Position numbers and translations under genes: made by a program
Assembly (NCBI RefSeq): GCF_004348685.1
Contig: NZ_SMKO01000009.1
Span: 55,024-119,023 of the forward strand
DNA from: Nonomuraea deserti
GTDB lineage: Bacteria; Actinomycetota; Actinomycetes; Streptosporangiales; Streptosporangiaceae
DNA length: 64,000 bases
Direction of reading: 5' to 3'
The notes under the pieces: model-generated
What the model was told of the DNA's origin: nothing
What the model saw: only the letters and a program-made list of their open reading frames with translations
Databases searched by the model: none
Shown: positions 43,357 through 50,736 of the stretch, piece by piece
How positions within the stretch are numbered: the first letter of the stretch is position 1
How the letters are laid out: each line of letters opens with the position of its first letter

Positions 43357-43370
43357 GTACACGCGTGTAC
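43357..43370. promoter_or_regulatory. 14-bp perfect palindrome
   Basis: GTACACGCGTGTAC is a perfect palindrome 41 bp before the PP2C-like start, a spacing suited to an operator overlapping the promoter. TetR-type regulators often use such sites; the cognate regulator is unknown. Confidence 0.5.
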
Positions 43371-43411
43371 TGATGCGCGGGCCGCTGGGACGCGAAAAGA
43401 GAGGGAACCTG

Positions 43412-44350
43412 ATGACCTTCGTGGTGATCCCCATCCTGGTGGGCTGCCTGTCCGTCATGACGGTCCGCGGCCGCAGGGAGAGCTGGCCGGCCGGCCTGCC
43501 GGTGGCGCGGCCGAGACTGGTGGCGGCGGGCGGCACGTACGACGGCTCGCGCGGCCGGCCGTCGGACGCGTACGTCATCCAGGAGCGGCTCATCGCGGCG
43601 GCGCACGGCGCGGGCGGCACGGAACACGCCCACACCGCCGCGGCCCTCGCCATGGCGGCGGTGGTGGCCGCCCGGCCGCAGCACGCGGGGACGCGGGAGA
43701 AGGACCTCGGCGAGTGCGCCCGTGCGGCCCACCGCGCGGGCCGCGTCGCGGCCCTGCCCCATACCGCCGGACCCGCCTCCGCCGAGCCCGGCTCCGCCCT
43801 GCCCGACCCCGCCGGACCCGCCTCGGGGGAGCGCGGGCCCACCCTGCCTGGCGCCGCCGGACCCGGCTCGGGAGAGCGCGGGCCCACCCTGTCCGATTCT
43901 GCGGGACCCGGCTCTGGCGGCTCCGCCCTGCCCGGCTCTGGCGGGACCGGTCCGGTGAGCTCGCTGGATCTGGTCGTCCTCGACCAGGACCAGCAACCGC
44001 GCCTGCGCTACGCCCACGTCGGCGACGGCGCCATCTGGCACTGTGCGAAGGGTGAGGAGCCGCGGCCGCTCACGGCGGCGCACGCGTTCGACGGCGGCCC
44101 GATGACGCGCGGGCCCGGCCAGGCGCCGGCGCTCACGCCGGAGACCGGGACGCTGCCCCTGCGCTCAGGCGACCGCGTGGCCATCGTCACGGAGGGCGTG
44201 ACCCGCGCAATCGGCGCCGCCCGGCTCAAGGCGCTGCTCGCGAGCGGCTCGTCACCTGCCGCCTGCCTGGACCGCCTGTACGACGAGATGGCCGCCCTGG
44301 AGCCGGAGGGCGACGCCACGGTGATCATCGCCGACGTGGTCACCGCGTGA
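43412..44350 (+). CDS. Degenerate PP2C-like protein with repeat insert
   Basis: The 312-residue protein starts at ATG 43412 behind AGAGGGAA. One N-terminal hydrophobic segment (TFVVIPILVGCLSVM) may anchor it. PP2C traits remain: RPSDAYVIQERLIAAAHGAGG, YAHVGDGAIWHC, LRSGDRVAIVTEGVTRAIG and EGDATVIIADV. The DGxGG metal motif has become AHGAGG, SDG has become TEG and DN is DA, so metal binding is probably weakened or lost. Four 15-residue repeats interrupt the domain near residues 120-178. It may be a pseudophosphatase or an atypical phosphatase. Confidence 0.65.
   Translation: MTFVVIPILVGCLSVMTVRGRRESWPAGLPVARPRLVAAGGTYDGSRGRPSDAYVIQERLIAAAHGAGGTEHAHTAAALAMAAVVAARPQHAGTREKDLGECARAAHRAGRVAALPHTAGPASAEPGSALPDPAGPASGERGPTLPGAAGPGSGERGPTLSDSAGPGSGGSALPGSGGTGPVSSLDLVVLDQDQQPRLRYAHVGDGAIWHCAKGEEPRPLTAAHAFDGGPMTRGPGQAPALTPETGTLPLRSGDRVAIVTEGVTRAIGAARLKALLASGSSPAACLDRLYDEMAALEPEGDATVIIADVVTA
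43769..43942 (+). repeat. 45-bp in-frame tandem repeats in the PP2C-like gene
   Basis: Four units begin at 43769, 43814, 43859 and 43904, exactly 45 bp apart, and encode GPASAEPGSALPDPA-like peptides (GPxSxExGxxLPxxA); the last is shortened. The phase keeps the frame open. Confidence 0.8.
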
Positions 44351-44404
44351 GCCTGACGTACGGATCCGGACAGGCCGCCCGGCGAGCAACCCAGAGGGCT
44401 CCCG

Positions 44405-44435
44405 GAGCGTTGCCGAGCCCATGAACGCAACGCTC
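44405..44435. terminator. Hairpin after the PP2C-like gene
   Basis: GAGCGTTGC (44405-44413) pairs perfectly with GCAACGCTC (44427-44435) over a 13-nt loop, 55 bp after the PP2C-like stop. Confidence 0.6.
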
Positions 44436-44590
44436 GTGTGAGGTACCCAGCCGTAGGATCCGGCTTGCCGGAGCGGGTGACCTTTGCCTGGACGACCTGG
44501 GGCTTCGTGGAGCCGTGACGTCGGCGGCATCATGGAGCTGTCGGTCGGCCTGATCAGCGCGGGTGGGAGCGTGGCAGGCACAGCGGCCGG

Positions 44591-44635
44591 AGGTACGCAC
44601 GTCCCGGCGGATCAACCCCAGTGGCGTGCGTACCT
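44591..44635. terminator. Hairpin downstream of the SapA-like gene
   Basis: AGGTACGCACG (44591-44601) pairs perfectly with CGTGCGTACCT (44625-44635) over a 23-nt loop. On the minus strand it lies 50 bp after the SapA-like stop. The long loop is unusual for a terminator, so another structured role is possible. Confidence 0.5.
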
Positions 44636-44685
44636 GTAAGACCATTCGGCAACGCGGGCACACTCAGCGGCCGGACTCTCCGCGA

Positions 44686-45153
44686 TCAGTCGCAGTGCCA
44701 CCGCGAGGGAGGGGAGTACCAGGAGACGTCGACCCCGTTGACCGGGACGCCGCCTCCCCAGTCGACGCACGTATTGGGTGCCTTCACTTTCCGCGGGCCG
44801 GCATAGTAGGCATAGTTTCCGCTGTCGGTCTTGTAATCGGTGAAGCCGCCGTTGCTGTTCTGCTTCGCGATGGAGGCCATCATCCACGTCTTGGTTCCCG
44901 CGTGCGCGTCCTTCTTCCAGGTGATCACGCAATTGGTGGTTCCGTTGTACAACAGGTAGATGGTGGCTACCGCTCCCAAGTCCTGCTTGTCTATGACGTG
45001 GTAACTGCCACCACCGCATTCCTCGATCGGGGACGACGCCGCGTGCGCCGGGCCGCTCACTGCCACGGACCCGGCAACCAGCGCCGCGGTGGCCATTGAG
45101 AGCATCGCTTTCCGCCTGAACTCACCCACTGAACTACACCATCCATTCCGCAT
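44686..45153 (-). CDS. Secreted spore-associated-protein-A-like protein
   Basis: The 155-residue protein has a signal peptide (RRKAMLSMATAALVAGSVAV, cleavage after AHA). The mature part resembles the Streptomyces spore-associated protein A family: CGGGSYHVIDKQDL, IYLLYNGTTNCVITWKK, SGNYAYYAGPRKVKAP and NTCVDWGGGV, with four Cys likely forming two disulfides. The function of the family is unknown; the protein was found on aerial hyphae and spores. ATG 45153 is used; GTG 45129 is possible. Codon use is less GC-rich than in neighbours. Confidence 0.7.
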   Translation of the reverse strand: MRNGWCSSVGEFRRKAMLSMATAALVAGSVAVSGPAHAASSPIEECGGGSYHVIDKQDLGAVATIYLLYNGTTNCVITWKKDAHAGTKTWMMASIAKQNSNGGFTDYKTDSGNYAYYAGPRKVKAPNTCVDWGGGVPVNGVDVSWYSPPSRWHCD

Positions 45154-45171
45154 ATGACCTCTTGACGGCCA

Positions 45172-45213
45172 CTACCGGCGCAGATCCCGACCGTCATGCT
45201 GAAACGCCGGTAG
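45172..45213. promoter_or_regulatory. Inverted repeat upstream of the SapA-like gene
   Basis: CTACCGGCG (45172-45180) and CGCCGGTAG (45205-45213) are perfect 9-bp arms separated by 24 bp, starting 18 bp before the SapA-like start on the minus strand. This could be an operator or a leader hairpin. Confidence 0.45.
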
Positions 45214-45512
45214 AGGGCTAGGTAAGCTGCCCGGTTCCGGCGTCGCTCGTACGACTCGCACCGGCGCCCGATCGTCCTGCCCTGCCTGCGAATCACCCCA
45301 CACGAGGTCGCGTTTCCTTCGTGTTAGCAAGGCGCTCGACCACGACGCCACGATGCGGCGGACGCGATCCCGGCAGCGTTCTCGAGTACTCCGACGCGAC
45401 GGCCGCCCGACAAGATCGGCTGCACGCTGGGGGCGGCCCAGAACGACGGACGCGGCGCCGCGTCGATCGTGCGGGCCGCGCGCCGTGGGAGCCGCGCAGT
45501 ATCGTTCCGCAG

Positions 45513-45539
45513 CCGTTTAGGGTTCAACCTGTGAAACGG
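45513..45539. promoter_or_regulatory. Hairpin in the EEP-gene promoter
   Basis: CCGTTT (45513-45518) pairs with AAACGG (45534-45539), enclosing AGG-6 nt-CCT. It overlaps the likely promoter; CAGGAT at 45548-45553, six bases before the GTG start, may be the -10 element. Confidence 0.4.
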
Positions 45540-45559
45540 TTCGGGGACAGGATGGCGAA

Positions 45560-46552
45560 GTGAGCGCGGCAGTCGGCGTCGAGAAGGCCACGACGGATGA
45601 TCCCCCACCGCGCCGGACGAGACGTCGCAGGCGGTGGCTGGCCTGGACGGTCGTCACGCTGCTGGCCGTCTGGGCCGTCATCCGCGCCGGCGGCCTGGAG
45701 CAGGGCTCTTTCCTCACCCAGCTCATGACGGTGACGCCCATCGGGGCGGGGCTCGCGGCGCTGACCGCGCTGCTGTCGCTGCTGAGGCGCAACCGCCCGG
45801 CCGCGCTCGCCGCCGCCGTGGTGTGCGCGGTGATGGTCTCCATCGTGGCGCCGCGCGCGGTCGCCGCCGAGCAGCCTCCGGCCCAGGGCGCGCCGCTGCG
45901 GGTGCTGGCGATCAACCTGTTCACCCGGGCCGACGCCGAGACCGTGGTCGACCTGGTGCGCGAGTACGACGTCGACGTGTTCAGCGCACTGGAGCTCAGC
46001 TACGCCGAGGTGGAGCGGCTGGACGCGGCCGGGCTCGCGCGGCTCCTGCCGCACCGCGTGCTGCAGCCCTCCTTCGGCGCCACCGGCAGCGGCATCTTCT
46101 CCAAGCATCCGGTGAAGGAGCTGACGGGCCTGTTCACCCCGATCGGGCACAACATGCCCGCCGCGACCGTGACGTTGCCCGGCGGGGGCACGGTCGAGTT
46201 CGTGGCCGTGCATCCCAACCCGCCGCTCGGCCGCAAGACGGAGGAGTGGAACGCCGCCCTGCGCGCCTTTCCCCCGGCCGCCTCCTCGACGATCCGGGTG
46301 CTGGCCGGCGACTTCAACGCCAGCCTCGACCACCGCGCCATGCGCGACCTGCTCGACCGGGGCTACGTGGACGCCGCCGACCAGGTGGGCAAGGGCCTGG
46401 TGCCGACCTGGCCGAGCTTCAGGAAGTTCCCGCCCATCATCTCCATCGACCACATCCTGGCCGACCGTCGGGTGAGCGTGCGCCGGGTGGAGATCTTCGA
46501 CGTGCCGGGCACCGACCACCGCGGCGTCTTCGCCGAGTTGCGCCTGCCCTGA
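45560..46552 (+). CDS. Membrane-anchored endonuclease/exonuclease/phosphatase (EEP) family hydrolase
   Basis: The 330-residue protein starts at GTG 45560. A basic stretch (RRTRRRRRW) and three hydrophobic segments (about 26-42, 52-75 and 80-97) anchor it, and residues 110-330 form an EEP domain: LRVLAINLF, VDVFSALELS with the metal Glu, FVAVHPNPPLG, VLAGDFNASLDHRAMRDLL and ISIDHILADRRV, GTDHRGVFAEL with the catalytic His and Asp residues. This form is common in actinomycetes and is probably extracytoplasmic. The substrate (nucleic acid, phospholipid or phosphosugar) cannot be told from sequence. Confidence 0.85.
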   Translation: MSAAVGVEKATTDDPPPRRTRRRRRWLAWTVVTLLAVWAVIRAGGLEQGSFLTQLMTVTPIGAGLAALTALLSLLRRNRPAALAAAVVCAVMVSIVAPRAVAAEQPPAQGAPLRVLAINLFTRADAETVVDLVREYDVDVFSALELSYAEVERLDAAGLARLLPHRVLQPSFGATGSGIFSKHPVKELTGLFTPIGHNMPAATVTLPGGGTVEFVAVHPNPPLGRKTEEWNAALRAFPPAASSTIRVLAGDFNASLDHRAMRDLLDRGYVDAADQVGKGLVPTWPSFRKFPPIISIDHILADRRVSVRRVEIFDVPGTDHRGVFAELRLP

Positions 46553-46654
46553 ACGCCCGCGTGGCCGCAGGGGCGCGCCGCTCGCCATCGCGGACGCGGG
46601 GGGCGCCGCTCGCCCACACGGGCGCGGAGGCGCAACGCCACACGGAGGCAGCGA

Positions 46655-46686
46655 GGCGCCCGCTCGCCGTCGGGCGAGCGGGCGCC
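46655..46686. terminator. Strong bidirectional hairpin terminator
   Basis: GGCGCCCGCTCGCC (46655-46668) pairs perfectly with GGCGAGCGGGCGCC (46673-46686) over the loop gtcg, between convergent EEP and DUF397-like genes. Confidence 0.8.
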
Positions 46687-46699
46687 GTCGGTGCTGCGG

Positions 46700-46888
46700 T
46701 CAGGCCACGTTCTCTTCCCGCGCCCGCTCCAGGGTTTCGAGGTCGAACGCACCCGACTTGACGGCCGCGGTGAAGGACTCCCAGTCGCGGCGGGGCACTT
46801 CCAGCACCGTGTCCGGGTGGTCGACGTGGATGACCTCCACGTGATCGTTGATCCGCTTCGCCGCGACGCGGCCGGCGTCGTACGTCAT
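46700..46888 (-). CDS. DUF397-like small protein
   Basis: The 62-residue protein starts at ATG 46888 with GGAG eight bases upstream. The second half (VLEVPRRDWESFTAAVKSGAFD) matches the C-terminal half of DUF397 proteins, while the usual N-terminal Trp and Ser-rich motif is missing. DUF397 proteins are typically paired with an XRE-type regulator; none is adjacent, so this copy looks orphan. Function unknown; some DUF397 pairs influence development and antibiotic production in streptomycetes. Confidence 0.65.
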   Translation of the reverse strand: MTYDAGRVAAKRINDHVEVIHVDHPDTVLEVPRRDWESFTAAVKSGAFDLETLERAREENVA

Positions 46889-47146
46889 CTGCAGCACTCC
46901 TTTCACTAGCCTGCGGAGGTTCCGCCCCGGCCATCCGTTCGCAGGAGGACCGGGGCGGCTGCGGGGAAGCCTTCCATCCGAGGGGCCGACCGGCCACCGG
47001 CGCCGGGTCGAGCCTGGATGGGAAATCCCACTCGCGGGCTTCGATCTTTGGGTCTCGGTGCAAAGATGCTCTCCCCGGTTCGGCATCCGCGGGCGGGCCC
47101 GTTCGTGACCGCTCGCGCCACGCCTGATCGACATAGGCTTGCCGGT

Positions 47147-48079
47147 ATGCCGCTGGCCGAGCCATGGGACGAAAACCGCGTCCGAGACGGCGATCCCTCG
47201 TGCAGGTCGGGGGTCGAGATGCGCGACACCAGCGCGCAGTTCGGGGCCGTGACCGTGGCGAGGAGGAGCTTCGAGCCGCTGCGCCTGTGGCGGGCGGCGG
47301 AGCACCCCGAAGACCCCGAGCTGGAGGAGACCTGCCAGCTGCTGGTGCCCATGGCCGGGTCGCTGCAGGTCATCTGGGCCGATGGCCACGCGACGTCGGG
47401 GGTCGGCGACCTGCTGGTGCACGACATGACGCGCGTCCTGGCCGCGCGTTTCCGCGCGCCGGAGCGGGGCCTGCGGTTCGAGGCCGCCATGGTCACCGTG
47501 CCCCGGTCTCTGGTCTCCCTGCCCACGCACCAGGTGGACGCGATGCTGGGCAGCAGCATGTCGGCCACCGACGGCATCGGCGCCCTGCTGGCGAGCTTCA
47601 TCACCGGGCTGGCGGAAAACCCGGGCACCTACCGGCCCGCCGACGCCCCGCGGCTCGGCATGGTGGTGCTCGACCTGGTCTCCGCGCTCCTCGCGCACGC
47701 CATCGAGACCAGCCCCGTCATCCCGCCCGCCAACCGTGAGGCGCTGATCCTGCGCGTCCAGGCGTTCGTCCAGGAGCACCTGCGCGACCCCGGCCTGGGC
47801 CCTCGCGCGCTGGCCGTCGAGCACCACATCTCCACCAGCTACCTGCACCGGCTCTTCCAGAGGCAGGGCAGCACGGTCGGCGGCTACATCAGGGCTCAGC
47901 GGCTCGACCGCGCCCGGCGCGATCTGGCCGATCCCGCCCTGCGGGATGTGCCGATCCACAGCATCGCGGCCAAGTGGGGTTTCTCGCACGCCGCCGACTT
48001 CAGCCGGGCCTTCCGCCGGGCCTACGGAGTGTCGCCCCGGGACTTCCGGCGTGAGGCGGTCCACACGGCTCCGCGCTGA
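47147..48079 (+). CDS. AraC-family transcriptional regulator
   Basis: From ATG 47147 the protein has 310 residues; TAGGCT at 47134-47139, seven bases upstream, suggests a leaderless start. Residues 20-175 form an AraC ligand-binding-type N-terminal domain (CQLLVPMAGSLQVIWADGHA, VGDLLVHDMT). The C-terminal double HTH is clear (LAVEHHISTSYLHRLFQRQG, IHSIAAKWGFSHAADFSRAF, YGVSPRDFRR). It resembles the AraC subgroup with FeaR/NtcA-type activators of catabolic genes. Its target is not apparent from its neighbours. Confidence 0.87.
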   Translation: MPLAEPWDENRVRDGDPSCRSGVEMRDTSAQFGAVTVARRSFEPLRLWRAAEHPEDPELEETCQLLVPMAGSLQVIWADGHATSGVGDLLVHDMTRVLAARFRAPERGLRFEAAMVTVPRSLVSLPTHQVDAMLGSSMSATDGIGALLASFITGLAENPGTYRPADAPRLGMVVLDLVSALLAHAIETSPVIPPANREALILRVQAFVQEHLRDPGLGPRALAVEHHISTSYLHRLFQRQGSTVGGYIRAQRLDRARRDLADPALRDVPIHSIAAKWGFSHAADFSRAFRRAYGVSPRDFRREAVHTAPR

Positions 48080-48130
48080 CGGGGCTCCGGCCAAGGAAGC
48101 CGGCTCAGGTCGTTCGTCGCTGCTCAGATG

Positions 48131-48152
48131 AGGCTGTACAGCACTTTTTTAG
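48131..48152 (+). terminator. Possible intrinsic terminator after the AraC gene
   Basis: GCTGTACAGC (48133-48142) is a palindrome followed by ACTTTTTT, one of the few T tracts in the window, about 54 bp after the AraC stop. The stem is short, so it is a weak call. Confidence 0.4.
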
Positions 48153-48221
48153 TGAGAAGTTAGCGGTGGTGCGTATGTTGACGAACCCAATCGCGACACG
48201 ACACCACACAGAGGACATGTC

Positions 48222-48284
48222 ATGCAGCTGACCTCAAAGCAGACGTACAACCACGCAACCGTCCGGAGTGTCCGCATTACCTAG
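48222..48284 (+). CDS. Possible 20-residue peptide ORF
   Basis: ATG 48222 to TAG 48284 encodes MQLTSKQTYNHATVRSVRIT. An AGAGGAC sits seven bases upstream, and a TTGACG lies near 48178. The AT-rich patch and good ribosome binding site are the only support; it could be a leader peptide for the next gene or chance. Confidence 0.3.
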   Translation: MQLTSKQTYNHATVRSVRIT

Positions 48285-48285
48285 A

Positions 48286-48297
48286 GCTTCGCGAAGC
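48286..48297. promoter_or_regulatory. 12-bp palindrome at the winged-helix regulator promoter
   Basis: GCTTCGCGAAGC is a perfect palindrome that begins two bases after the small ORF stop and lies about 27 bp upstream of the TACAGT hexamer of the next gene. It could be that regulator's own operator. Confidence 0.45.
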
Positions 48298-48336
48298 ACT
48301 GCTCCAGTGATGACAGCGCTGCCTACAGTCCCCCCC

Positions 48337-49338
48337 ATGAGGGCTCGCGTAAAGAGCACCGAGGCGTGGAGCGAGCTGCGTTTCACCTCCACGCCGCAGA
48401 TCTCCATCTCCATCTCCCCCCACCTGACCGTGCTCGCCATGATCGCCGACGCCCTCGCGGGCCGTCGCCGCGGCCTGCCCGAGCTCTGGCGGAGGGCGAT
48501 CAGCGCGCGCGTCGGCCCGCACGGGCACGAGGCCGTGCGACCGCTGGCCGTGCTCGGTCGCACGGTCGCGCCCGACAGTCTCGTGGCGAGATCCCCGATC
48601 GACGCGGACGTCACCGTGCAAAGTCAGATCAGCGCGCTCCAGGACACTTCGCCGGACGCTCTGATCAAGGACTTGGAGCAGACGTTCGGGCCGGGGGCGC
48701 CGCCGGCGCACTGGCGCGCGGCCGCCGAACGGCCGGGCCGCTGGCTGCGCGGCTACGCCGGTGCCCTGGCCGACGTCTGGAACACCACGGAACCCCTGTG
48801 GAAGCGGGCCCGCCCGCTGCTCGAAAGGGAGATCGAGCGCGTGGGCGTGGCGACCGTGCGCGGCCGCCCCGAGCTGCTGTTCGGCTCGCTCAGTGACCGC
48901 ATCGTCAGCACCGAGCGCGGCCTGCTCATCTCCGACCCTGAGTCCGGCGGGTACGAGCTGGGCGAGCGCAGGATCGTCCTGGTGCCGACGCTGGCCGGCA
49001 AGGACTCCGTGATCGTCAGCCTGGACGACCCGGAGGCGGTGTGGATCGCCTATCCGGTGCGGGGCGCCGAATCGTTGTGGCGCAAACCGGTCAGGCCCTC
49101 GGTGGACGAGTTGTCCGCGCTCGTCGGCCCGATCAGGGCGGACCTGCTCTGCGCGCTCGACCAGCCCATGACCATGTCCATGCTGGCGGCGGACATGAAG
49201 ATCGCCCCGAGCGGGCTCACGTACCACTGCGACCGGCTGCGCGCCGGGCGGTTGATCACGCGGGAGCGTCGCGGGCGTGAGGTGTGGATCGCCCGCACCC
49301 GCCGGGCGGAGGAGCTGCTGGAGCTCTTTCGGCGCTGA
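48337..49338 (+). CDS. ArsR-like winged-helix regulator (DUF5937-type)
   Basis: Starting at ATG 48337 it has 333 residues; TACAGT at 48324-48329 is seven bases upstream, so a leaderless transcript is likely. The N-terminal 230 residues contain a poorly recognised domain with PHLTVLAMIADALAGRRRGLPELW, and the C-terminus (about 260-333) is a winged helix of ArsR type (RADLLCALDQPMTMSMLAADMK, PSGLTYHCDRLRAGRLITRERRGREVWI). It is cotranscribed in direction with, and 19 bp before, the first type VII locus gene, and might control that locus. Confidence 0.7.
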   Translation: MRARVKSTEAWSELRFTSTPQISISISPHLTVLAMIADALAGRRRGLPELWRRAISARVGPHGHEAVRPLAVLGRTVAPDSLVARSPIDADVTVQSQISALQDTSPDALIKDLEQTFGPGAPPAHWRAAAERPGRWLRGYAGALADVWNTTEPLWKRARPLLEREIERVGVATVRGRPELLFGSLSDRIVSTERGLLISDPESGGYELGERRIVLVPTLAGKDSVIVSLDDPEAVWIAYPVRGAESLWRKPVRPSVDELSALVGPIRADLLCALDQPMTMSMLAADMKIAPSGLTYHCDRLRAGRLITRERRGREVWIARTRRAEELLELFRR

Positions 49339-49357
49339 GGAGAGAGGGGAAGTCAGC

Positions 49358-49636
49358 GTGGGACTCACGTTCCACCGCGGCGCGCTGGAGACGTGCGCGA
49401 CCGCGGCCAGGTCGGCGTCCGGGGCCTTCGCGGCGTCGGCGGGCCAGGCACCGGACGTGCCCGCCTTCGGGAACGTGTCCGGGTCGGCGGCGATGGCGAA
49501 GGCAGCGGGCGACCTGCTACGGGCCGCCGAGCAGGCGGCCAAGACCCTGGGCGGACGCCTGGAGGCGGTGGAGCGCACTCTCGACGCCGTCGAGCGCACG
49601 GTCGTCGCCGCCGACGGCGCCGCGGTCCAGCGGTGA
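49358..49636 (+). CDS. Small helical type VII-associated protein
   Basis: The 92-residue protein starts at GTG 49358 with GGGGAAG six bases upstream. It is Ala-rich and helical, with the size of EspC or WXG100-like substrates, but it has no WXG motif. Its stop overlaps the next gene (GTGA), so the two are translationally coupled and probably function or are exported together. Confidence 0.55.
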   Translation: MGLTFHRGALETCATAARSASGAFAASAGQAPDVPAFGNVSGSAAMAKAAGDLLRAAEQAAKTLGGRLEAVERTLDAVERTVVAADGAAVQR

Positions 49637-50736
49637 GCGCTCTCGACGACGTCAGGGCCGCGCCGGGCGGCGGCGAGCTGGCCGACCTGGCGGCCCGGGT
49701 GATCGGGGCGCCGGAGACGATCACCGCGGCGGCCGGTGCCTGGCGCACCGCCGCGGGCACCGCCGGGGAGCACACCGGCGCGCTGCGCGATGCGGTCTCC
49801 GACGTGGACGAGGCGTGGCAGGGGGCCGGCGCAGACGCGTTCACCGGCTACATGGGCCGGCTCGCGGGCTGCGGCGAACGGTACCAGCAGGCGTTGCGGG
49901 ACTGCGCGGGCCACCTCGACACCGCCGCGAGCACGCTGAGCTCGGCCGAGACGCTGGCGCTGGAGATCTGCCAAGGCTACGCCTCCGCCGCCGCGGAGGT
50001 GCGCGGGCGCATGCCCCCGCCCACCGAGGAGCAGGTCGCCCAGAGCATGCAGCCCGCGCTCGGCGAGGCCCGTACGGCGCTGCAGAAGCTGGTCACCGAC
50101 ACCGGCAAGACGCTCGACGACCTCGCGGGCAAGCTCCAGAACGCGCTCGGCACGATCCCGGACGTCGCCAAGGAGCTGCCGGAGCCGGACGCGCAGCCTT
50201 TCGCGCCCGCCCCGGGCAGGAGGCTCGACTGGTCGCCTGCCGAGGTGAAGCCGCCCGCCACCGAGCTGGCCTCGTCGCCGGGCTCGAAGGGCGGCTCGGG
50301 CGGATCCAGCGGGTACGGCGGCTTCGGCGGGTACGGCCCCAGCGGCCCGCCACCGCCCGGAGGCGGCCCCGCCCCTCAGGGCCAGGTCGCCGACTGGATC
50401 AACCAGGCGATCACCATTCTCCGGGCCAGGGGCGTGCCCCTGGAGAAGATGAACCCGAACGACATCTGGATGATCATCAAGCACGAGTCGGGCGGGAACC
50501 CGCACGCCATCAACAACTGGGATTCCAACGCGGCGAAGGGCACGCCGTCGAAGGGCCTGATGCAGACCATCGACCCGACGTTCCACGCCCACAAGCTGCC
50601 CGGACACGGCAACATCTACAACCCGGTCGACAACATCATTGCGGGCGTGCGCTACGCCATCGACCGCTACGGCTCGGTCTCGAACGTGCCGGGCGTGGTC
50701 GGCATGAAGACCGGCAGCGGCTACCGCGGCTACTGA
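49633..50736 (+). CDS. WXG100-like domain fused to a lytic transglycosylase (SLT) domain
   Basis: From GTG 49633 the protein has 367 residues. Residues about 25-115 form a WXG100-like helical hairpin with DEAWQGAGADAFTGYM; 115-180 continue helical; 190-250 is a Gly/Pro/Ser-rich linker (GGSGGSSGYGGFGGYGPSGP). Residues 255-367 form an SLT/transglycosylase domain: IWMIIKHESGGNPHAINNWD with catalytic Glu, SKGLMQTIDPTFHAHKLPGHG and NIIAGVRYAIDRYGS. The N-terminal domain looks like a type VII export tag, the C-terminal domain should cut peptidoglycan. It could open the wall for the secretion machine or be an antibacterial effector. Confidence 0.82.
   Translation: MSALDDVRAAPGGGELADLAARVIGAPETITAAAGAWRTAAGTAGEHTGALRDAVSDVDEAWQGAGADAFTGYMGRLAGCGERYQQALRDCAGHLDTAASTLSSAETLALEICQGYASAAAEVRGRMPPPTEEQVAQSMQPALGEARTALQKLVTDTGKTLDDLAGKLQNALGTIPDVAKELPEPDAQPFAPAPGRRLDWSPAEVKPPATELASSPGSKGGSGGSSGYGGFGGYGPSGPPPPGGGPAPQGQVADWINQAITILRARGVPLEKMNPNDIWMIIKHESGGNPHAINNWDSNAAKGTPSKGLMQTIDPTFHAHKLPGHGNIYNPVDNIIAGVRYAIDRYGSVSNVPGVVGMKTGSGYRGY

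Larger units (their letters stand above)
43084..43411. other. 328-bp divergent control region with repeats and palindromes
   Basis: Between the divergent histidine kinase and PP2C-like genes lies a region without a credible gene. It holds a 24-bp tandem duplication (43231-43278), two copies of an inverted repeat (43299-43316 and 43325-43342) and a 14-bp palindrome (43357-43370), listed separately. Confidence 0.7.
44351..44685. other. 335-bp convergent gap with hairpins
   Basis: Between the PP2C-like gene and the convergent SapA-like gene I see no credible gene. The gap holds two perfect hairpins (listed separately) and a smaller one, TCCGGC-tt-GCCGGA, near 44459-44472. Confidence 0.65.
45154..45559. 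other. 406-bp divergent intergenic region
   Basis: The gap between the SapA-like and EEP-family genes contains no ORF with coding-like composition that I would support. It holds a 9-bp perfect inverted repeat near the SapA-like start and a hairpin near the EEP start (listed separately); the central 250 bp show nothing clear. Confidence 0.6.

Noticed and set aside
44563..45099. A 178-codon frame antisense to the SapA-like gene
   Set aside because: The minus-strand protein has a signal peptide and recognisable family motifs; the plus frame has none.
45095..45150. tRNA-like stretch (TGTAGTTCAGTGGGT) on the minus strand at the SapA-like start
   Set aside because: It resembles a tRNA D-arm, but no acceptor stem, anticodon arm or T-arm follows at the right spacing, and it lies in the coding start of a secreted protein.
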